A stretch of 64,000 nt of DNA from Astragalus membranaceus (lineage: Eukaryota; Streptophyta; Magnoliopsida; Fabales; Fabaceae), in contig JAZGSX010000010.1 in the NCBI GenBank assembly GCA_039519185.1, positions 558,001 through 622,000 of the forward strand. The letters are read 5' to 3'. Below are positions 57,737-64,000 of the stretch, piece by piece. Numbering within the stretch: position 1 is the stretch's first letter; each line of letters begins with the position of its first letter. A program made the translations under genes and the position numbers. The notes below the pieces were generated by a model, which saw only the letters and a program-made list of their open reading frames with translations, searched no databases and was not told the origin of the DNA.

Positions 57737-58045
57737 TGATCAATATGATGGGTTGCTGTTGTCAGTTGATGTCGCTCGGTCACTAGGATGAAGGACCGAG
57801 TTCTAGGCCGCACGCGGGTGGTACCTGCAAAGGCACTCTAACGCTCGAGTCAGAGGTGCTTCAACGGGCAGGGTCACAAGGTGAGTAAAACATCCCTGAA
57901 GCCACATGCTGGTGTGGTATATATAACATTGGCGTTCTGGCCATTATGGCTTTTGCGGGGCCGGCCGCATCTTGCGGAGCAAGCTAGATATTGGGCTGCG
58001 ATGGGCCTACTGCACGAAAGTGGCCTTCGAGCCCACTCCAGAACA
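57737..58045 (-). repeat. Tat element 3' LTR (about 309 bp)
   Basis: Proposed ends are TGATCAATATG at the satellite junction and CCACTCCAGAACA at 58045. On the sense (minus) strand it starts TGTTCTGGAGTGGGC right after a G-rich tract. A TATA-like TTATATATA (sense) lies at 57918-57926. The left end could be up to 10 bp further right (TGATGGG at 57746). The 5' LTR is not available to confirm. Confidence 0.65.
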
Positions 58046-58060
58046 GTTGCCCCCCAAGCC
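58046..58060 (-). promoter_or_regulatory. Tat element polypurine tract
   Basis: Sense strand GGCTTGGGGGGCAAC directly before TGTTCTGG. Confidence 0.65.
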
Positions 58061-58197
58061 TAGGTCGCCTGGGGGCGGGCTAAGGCTTGATTCTTTGCCC
58101 CCCAGCGTGGCCTTGCTCGCTAATTAGCTGATTGTGTGGTCGCTGCTACGCGACCTGGTCACACGGGGCCAGGTGCCGTCTCGGAGGTGACGCCTGA

Positions 58198-58340
58198 CAA
58201 CCAATCGTCATGAATGCTGAGGCGACAGTTACTTTAATGAGGTGACAGTTGGAGACTCGAGGAGTTTAAGCAATGATGGCACGCGAAGAGTGGCGCCTCT
58301 TCGCCTCGGGCCCATGATGACGGTTGGCCCATTATATATA
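58198..58340 (+). promoter_or_regulatory. probable promoter of the antisense extra ORF
   Basis: Plus-strand CCAAT-type word CAACCAATCG near 58198-58207 and TATATATA at 58333-58340, about 360 bp before the ATG at 58704. A possible leader intron runs from CCAG/GTAACT (near 58504) to TCCACAG (near 58632). Confidence 0.5.
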
Positions 58341-58407
58341 GGGTTCAAGGGGTGCCTCATTTGCACGTTTATCCGATTTCTCCGCTCTCGCTGATCGCTC
58401 GCTTTTA

Positions 58408-58487
58408 CCAAAGCTCGCTCGCTCCTGCCAAAGCTCACTCACTCCCGCCGAAGCTCGCTCGCTCTTGCAAAAGCTCGCCCGTTTTCA
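58408..58487. repeat. 20-bp tandem repeat in the antisense-ORF leader
   Basis: Four copies of a 20-bp unit: CCAAAGCTCGCTCGCTCCTG, then variants with CTCACTCACTCCCG, CTCGCTCGCTCTTG and a last partial CTCGCCCG. Confidence 0.9.
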
Positions 58488-58703
58488 ACTCGCTCTAATT
58501 CCAGGTAACTACGATCGCCCTGTCTTTATTTCCATTTCTGTTTCACCTGGTGGAGGGGGTGTCAGGTCTGGGGACGACCACGTCGCCCCTTCCCACGCGC
58601 GAGCAGGACCTTGACTGTTATTCCCCTCCACAGGTTCATTCTGGCGCGGACTAAACAAACCCGCCGTATCTTTGGAACCCCGGCCATTTCTCTTGCGCAC
58701 AAC

Positions 58704-60878
58704 ATGACCAGACCAGTGGAGCAAGGTTCTGCGAGTGTCCGGTCGTCTTCTTCTACTGACGAATCTTCCTCTGGGTCTTCGACTCAGAACTGGTCTTCCT
58801 CCAGGGAATCCGGGACTCGGCCGGACAGAAGTAGGGCGCCGTTGACCGAGGCTGTGGTTGACACTGCAGAAAGCACCGCGCGGGTTGCCAGCGATGAGGG
58901 TATTGGCCGGGCAGCGGCCGACGCTGCAACGACCGACAGAGGCCAAGGAAGCGACCAAAGAGGATATCCTGAGGTCGCAGCTGCGAAGGAGATGTCTTGG
59001 GTTTCTCTTAACCTGAGAAGTCAACGCAGCAAGATTCAACAGGGAAGCCAGGAACTAGAGTATCTGGCGACCGGGTTGAATGAAGGTTGGAGAGTCGAGG
59101 GTATGGCGAAAGGGGAAGATGTAGCGACCTGGACTGATGTGCTAAAATTTACAATGTACCGCATCGTTTTCGAATGTATGGGTATCATTCCGCCGTTCAC
59201 CAGGTTTCAGCGCCAAGTTCTACGCTATCTTCAGGTCGCCCCTTCTCAATTGAACCCGAACGCTTGGGCGTTCCTGCAGGCCTACGAGGATGTGCTCGCG
59301 ATTCTGAGACGACCGGTCTCCATACGACTGTTCTTCATTTTGTTTGAAATGAGCTATGTCTATGAAAAAGGCTCCAAGGGCGCCCGCAAGGAGGCGGTCT
59401 CATTCAAAAACCGGTCGACATACAACTTTTTCAAGCCCTACATGGAATCGTTGACGACCGGGTGGAAGAGGGAATTCTTTTGGGTTGTTCCTGAGTCGGC
59501 CGAAGCCCATCGAGGGATCGCCCAAATGTCCAACGATGAGGAAGGAACGCCCCTGTTTCCCACAGTGTGGAGTTTCAACCATTTCTCAAAGAAACCAGGC
59601 CAATATGCTTTCAAGGACACTGATCTTGACGACCTGGATAGGGGGACGATCTACAGGCTGAGAAAGATTGCGTCCCTGGTCCCTGAGGGTCGCATTAAGG
59701 TCAAGAACGTTGTGGATGCTCGGGGCAAGAAAAGAGTCAAGGCCGCTCTTGGTCGGTGGCCGCTCGCCTACTTTATTTTCTGTCACTTAGTAGTTTTGTT
59801 TAACTGTTTCTAACCATCTGCTTTGCCCTTTGCAGCTGCTATGAGGACCATGAATGACTTTGACCTTTTGGAGCAATGGGCGGCCGAGGATGGCGATGCC
59901 TCGCCCGTGCGCGGCATTCCTGAAGCTCAACCCCAAGGCACGCCCCTACCTGCCGGAACTGGGTCTTAGCCCAGTCGCCATACTCCTCGGGCGGGCACAC
60001 CAGCACAAGCCATTGACCTAAGCAGCCCACCCAAAAATTAAGGAAAGTCCAAAAGGAATAGGTCGGTCGATGATGGGGGCGAGAAAAAGAAGCACAAGAG
60101 TGGGAAAAGCCACGGGCACAACCGGTCGCCCAAAATCAACCTGCTTGGGTTGGGTGATGAAGACTGTGCTCGTATCAAGGAGGAACCCTTCGAGGTGATG
60201 GCCGAGGCAATGAAGGCCGCTGGTATTCTCTTCAAGAAATACCAAGATGAAGAATCAGATCGCCTGGAAGGTAGGCGCCTTGCCCATAGATATTCATTGC
60301 TTGAAGACGACCTAGTCGATAAAAATTTTAAATTGAATTCTGCCTTGTCATTGCTTGCAGAAATGAGGGGCGAGCGAGACGACCTGCTCAAGAAAATGAA
60401 GGAGCTCGAACCGAGAATCGAAGCGGCCGCTGACAATGAGAAGAAGCTTGTCGAAGCAGAACGCCAGCTTGTGGCTGCTGTCTCTGCTCAAACACTGGCC
60501 GAGTCTGCTCTGGATAAGGCGGTCGCTGACAAGGAAACAGCTGAGAAAGAGGTCGAACGCCTCTCTTCCAAGAATCAAGAGCTGTCGAGCCAGGTCGTTG
60601 GGCTGAAAACTGAGCTGGATGCAATGGAGGTGGAAAAGAACAATTTTAGAGGTCGCTACAAGGACGTTCTTGACCGGGCAAAGGGAGCTGCGGAGGGTCA
60701 ATTCGAAAATGCTGTCAGCCAGATCAAGATCCTCTACCCTGATTTGGGGGTCGATCGCGAGATTGTGCAAAGCACACATCGTGCGATCGATCATCAGATC
60801 GTCCGCCCCAAGAAGGTTGTGAAAGGGAAGGTCCTTCAAGAAGAAGCGGTCATCTATCAGGCCCCCAGCGACTCTTAA
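58704..60878 (+). pseudogene. antisense extra ORF of the Tat element (gypsy-type transposon protein-like), two in-frame stops
   Basis: Exon 1 from ATG 58704 (MTRPVEQGSASV) to 59751, probable intron 59752-59835 (GT...CTAAC...TTTGCAG, 84 bp), exon 2 from 59836 to the TAA before 60878. The join makes GCT and keeps the frame into ALAAMRTMNDFDLLEQWAAE. Parts: Ser-rich low-complexity N-terminus; a middle domain (about 59130-59560) with CMGIIPPFTRFQRQVLRYLQ, APSQLNPNAWAFL and GWKREFFWVVPE, which resembles the plant putative gypsy-type transposon family; a basic linker (EKKKHKSGKSHGHNRSPK); and a C-terminal coiled coil (about 60360-60720). Two in-frame stops in exon 2, TAG 59967-59969 and TAA 60039-60041, break it; read through it would be about 696 codons. 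The function of such ORFs is unknown. Confidence 0.75.
59752..59835 (+). other. probable intron in the antisense extra ORF
   Basis: Donor CTTG/GTCGGT, T-rich body, branch-like TTCTAACC and acceptor CCCTTTGCAG. Removing it connects the frame of 58704-59751 with the frame of 60150-60878; without splicing the first frame ends at 59813. Confidence 0.6.
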
Positions 60879-61346
60879 CTTGTGAATTTCTTCTGAATTG
60901 TAATCTTGGCCCGCCTGCGAGCGGTATTTGAATTGGCGCCCTGGCTTCGACCAAGGCGTCTTTGCTTGTAATCAATGACAATTATATCATGAATATGACC
61001 TGTTTAATCGCTTTTGTAATTCGATTTGATTCTTTTTACTACGGTCGGTCGCGACCTTGAATTTCTTATGGGTCTCTTTATTCGGTAACACTTTTTCAGG
61101 CCGCTCGGCGGCTATCGTTTGGGCCATTCGATGGCACTCTTTTAGGCCGCTCGCGGCTCTCGTTTGGGCCATTCGATGGCACTCTTCTGGTCGCTCGACT
61201 GCTACTCGCATGGTGAGCGACCGTGCGTACAATATACATGAAAATAAAGTACACAAGTCGAATTTTAAGGTCGGTCCTCGGTAAAAAACCCCTGTGCGGA
61301 AAAAGAGCGACCGCCTGTTCTTTATTGATCAATTGATGTTTACAAC
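60879..61346. other. spacer between convergent ORFs, with a 45-bp repeat
   Basis: Holds the 3' end of the antisense ORF and of the polyprotein. A 45-bp unit with TTTGGGCCATTCGATGGCAC occurs at 61111 and 61156, plus a partial third copy (GGTCGCTCGACTGCTACTCG). No coding region is recognised. Confidence 0.8.
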
Positions 61347-64000
61347 TTAAACATAATATTTTCTCAACTTATCAGCATTCCATGTTCTGGGGATGGTCGC
61401 CCCTTCCATGGTTTCCAGTTCGTAAGCTCCCTTTCCAGTCTTGCTGATGACACGGTATGGTCCTTCCCAATTGGGGGCGAGCTTTCCCTGGCGAGCGTTC
61501 TTATTCCCTACGTCGGCCCTCCTAAGGACTAGCTGTCCAATGGAGAATTCCCTCTTCTGGACGCGGACATTGTACCTTGCAGCGACCTTCTGTTTGATGA
61601 GTTGCTCCCTAAGTGACGCCTTTGTTCGCAGCTCATCAACCAGGTCGAGTTCTTCTCTTGTTGCTCGCTCATTTGCGGCCGGGGTTGGTGGGTTGGTCGT
61701 TCTCCAACTTAGCTCTCCCATCTCAATTGGGATGACTGCATCAGTACCGTAGACAAGTCTAAATGGTGACTCCCCGGTCGATGAGTGGGGGGTCGTTCTG
61801 TAGGCCCAAAGGACCGACTGTAGTTCTTCTGCCCAGTTGCCCTTGGCTTCGTCCAATCTCCTTTTCAGTCCGCGTAGTATTACCCTGTTGGCCGCTTTTG
61901 ACTGGCCATTGGTTTGTGGGTGCTCGATCGAGGTGAAACGCTGTTTCACGCCTAGGCCGGCCAGCATTTCTCTGAATTTTCTGTCTGCGAACTGAGTCCC
62001 GTTGTCGGTCACCAGTTGTTGGGGCACACCGAAGCGGGCGAGCACATTTCGGCCAAAAAACTTGGATACCTTCGCTGAGGTAATGGTTGCAAGTGGCTCT
62101 GCTTCTATCCACTTGGTGAAGTAGTCGATCGCAACGATGAGGAATTTCAGCTGACCTGGTGCAGGTGGAAAAGGGCCGAGCAAGTCCATGCCCCACCAAG
62201 CGAACGGCCATGGTGGGGTTAAGCTGTGTAGTTCTGATGAGGGCGCTATGTGTACGTCGGCATGGATTTGGCATTTCTTGCACTTCTGAACAAGTATCTT
62301 AGCGTCCTCATCCATGGTCGGCCAATAGTATCCGGCCCTGAGTGCCTTCTTAGCGATCGAACTACCACCTTGGTGGCTACCACAATCTCCCTCATGTATA
62401 TCTCTTAGAACATGGTCGGCCTCGACCGACGTAAGGCATCTCAGCAGTGGGGATGAAAAGCCCCTTCTATACAGTCTTCCTTCGATTACTGAATACTTGG
62501 TCGCCCGCAACCTCAGGAGTTTTGCTGCCTTCTGGTCGCAAGGTTCTACTCTGTTGAGAATATATTGCAAGATAGGAGTGATCCAGTCTTTATCTAAGTC
62601 GACCGCCAGAATGGCTAATGGTTGGGCAGGCTTGGTTGATACGCTCGGCCGCGTTAACGTCTCTTGGATTAGACTTCTGTGGTTCCCAGGAGTCTTTGTA
62701 CTAGCTAGCTTTGATAAGATATCAGCCCGAACATTCTCGGTCCTGGGGACGTGCTTAACTTCTGCTCGGTCGAATTGCTTGAGCTGATCCCTTACCTTAG
62801 CCAAATAATTCTTCAGGATATCATCCTTTGCGTCGTATAGGTCTTGAATTTGGGATACAACCAGTAGAGAGTCGGGGTGAAGTTCGACACGGTCGACATT
62901 GAACTCTTTAGCTAGCTGCAGCCCGGCAATGCACGCTTCATACTCGGCCTGGTTGTTTGAAGTGTGAAATGCAAAAGTCAATGACACTTCAACAGTAAGT
63001 CCTTCTGAGTTTTCAAGTATCAACCCGGCCCCACTTCCTTTGCTGTTGGAGGACCCGTCCACGTGTAAAGTCCAGGTCGTGATGGCCTGATCGTCTGGTA
63101 TTGGAGTCATTTCAGCTATGAAGTCGGCCAACACTTGTGCCTTAGCGGCCGATCTAGATTCGAACTTGATCCCAAACTCACTGAGTTCGACAGCCCACTT
63201 GATCATACGCCCTGCTAGGTTAGGTCGGTGAAGGATTTGCCTAATAGGCTGGCCGGTCCTTACCACGACCTGATGGGCCACGAAATATGGGCGCAGTCTA
63301 CGGGTGGCCACAAGTAACGCTAGGGCTAGCTTCTCAATCTTCTGGTACCTGATCTCTGGGCCTTGAAATACCCTACTGATGAAGTAGACCGGATTCTGCT
63401 TCAGGTCGCTTTCTCATACAAGAACAGCGCTCATGGCCTCGTCTATTATGGCCAAGTATAAGTAAAGCGTCTCCCCTGGTTGCGGCTTGGTCATGATGGG
63501 CGGGTTGGTGTGTGCCGCCTTCAGCTCGTCCAATGCTCGCCGGCATTGGTCGGTCCATTCAAACTCAACCTCCTTCTTCAAGAGCTTGAACAGTGGAAGA
63601 GATTTGCACGCTGATTTAGGTATAAATCGTGACAGGGCAGCGACCATGCCATTCAGCTGCTGAATTTCTTTCTTCGTTGTGGGCGGCCTCATGTCAGCGA
63701 CCGCCTTGCACTTGTCAGGGTTTGCTTCGATCCCTCGCTCTGTTAAGTGGAAGCCCAGGAACTTGCCCGCCCTTACACCGAAGGTGCACTTCTCTGGATT
63801 CAACCTCAAGGAATTCTTCCTTGCTTCTTCAAAAACTTCCTTTAGGTCGTCAATATGGTCTCGGTCGGTCTTGCTTTTAATGATCATATCATCCAAGTAG
63901 ACCTCTGATATCCGACCGATCTGCTGCCTGAAGACCTTATTCATCATTCTTTGATAGGTCGCCCCGGCGTTCTTCAGACCAAAAGGCATTACCTTGTATT
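61347..64000 (-). pseudogene. Tat polyprotein, RT to integrase, partial, with one in-frame stop and a changed catalytic Glu
   Basis: Minus-strand frame from the window edge to TAA 61347-61349. In order: RT C-terminal half (MPFGLKNAGATYQRMMNKVF, active site VYLDDMIIKSK); connection and RNase H (ETLYLYLAIIDEAMSAVLV, then after the stop NPVYFISRVFQGPEIRYQKI); archaeal-type second RNase H (WTLHVDGSSNSKGSGAGLIL, NNQAEYEACIAGLQLAKE, PDSLLV, NVRADILSKLAS); integrase HHCC (HEGDCGSHQGG...CKKCQIH), core D (WGMDLLGPF), D (VTDNGTQF), and a final module (LAPNWEGPYRVI) ending DKLRKYYV. A TGA at 63414-63416 interrupts RNase H where a CGA would fit, as expected from CpG decay. The integrase Glu position, 35 residues after the second Asp, reads Lys (AAA, 61896-61898; NGQSKAANR). 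The copy is therefore dead twice over. Confidence 0.92.

Larger units (their letters stand above)
57737..64000 (-). mobile_element. Tat-lineage Ty3/gypsy element, 3' part, minus strand
   Basis: From left to right: short 3' LTR, PPT, antisense extra ORF on the plus strand, a 470-bp spacer, then integrase, second RNase H, RNase H and RT on the minus strand, cut by the window. The archaeal-type second RNase H and the antisense ORF between pol and 3' LTR are hallmarks of Tat elements (Grande, Retand). The region is visibly more GC-rich than the satellite. Confidence 0.9.

Noticed and set aside
58611..58703. Upstream extension of the antisense ORF containing ARTKQTR, identical to the start of the histone H3 tail
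   Set aside because: It lies before the better ATG at 58704, probably in leader sequence next to an acceptor-like site; six identical residues internal to a frame are a weak basis for histone mimicry.

Overview
This is nuclear DNA of a flowering plant, almost certainly repeat-rich (pericentromeric-type) heterochromatin. No host gene, tRNA, rRNA or organelle gene is recognisable. Nearly every base belongs either to Ty3/gypsy LTR retrotransposons (whole, nested, solo or truncated) or to one long satellite array. The species cannot be named from this sequence. Coding parts show plant chromovirus gag-pol (tRNA-iMet primer site TGGTATCAGAGC, C-terminal chromodomain, LTRs above 2 kb, most like the Tekay/Del clade) and, at the right end, a Tat-lineage polyprotein with two RNase H domains.

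Layout. 1-927: two LTR pieces of one LTR class in opposite orientation, lying in an old chromovirus (E0, minus strand, 928-1993 and 11483-12845). E0 is split by a young element E1 (1994-11482, minus, TSD GACTC) whose gag-pol has a single frameshift. 12846-57736: a satellite array (about 13.7 kb of satellite sequence) built from about 10-bp steps, about 120-bp monomers marked by the palindrome CCAAATCGTACGATTTGG, and a 10-monomer higher-order unit of about 1,220 bp. The array is interrupted by a solo LTR (13577-16243, TSD GAGTT), an old element P (19147-38916, plus, TSD TCGTA), a non-autonomous LTR element N (42680-50606, TSD GTACC) and a truncated LTR (56397-57169). P is itself interrupted twice: by the intact young element M (19780-28605, minus, TSD AATTG) in its 5' LTR, and by a solo LTR (32276-34671, TSD TCTTC) in its pol. 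57737-64000: the 3' part of a Tat-lineage element on the minus strand, with a short LTR, a convergent antisense extra ORF with its own TATA box and a probable intron, and the RT-RNase H-aRNase H-integrase polyprotein running off the window.

How the parts work together. M has one uninterrupted 1,463-codon gag-pol, near-identical LTRs, a primer-binding site and a polypurine tract, so it is the only element here that looks autonomous. The others are dead (P, E0, the Tat copy), one frameshift from intact (E1) or non-coding (N). The LTR families share ends (TGTAACACCC...GTGTTACA) and a common internal order: splice-donor-like site, family-specific GC-rich inverted-repeat minisatellite, conserved hairpin, splice-acceptor-like site, and a motif complementary to the primer-binding site. 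The most interesting unlisted signals are a covarying stem with a GACG tetraloop in the 2-kb LTRs and the conserved anti-PBS motif.
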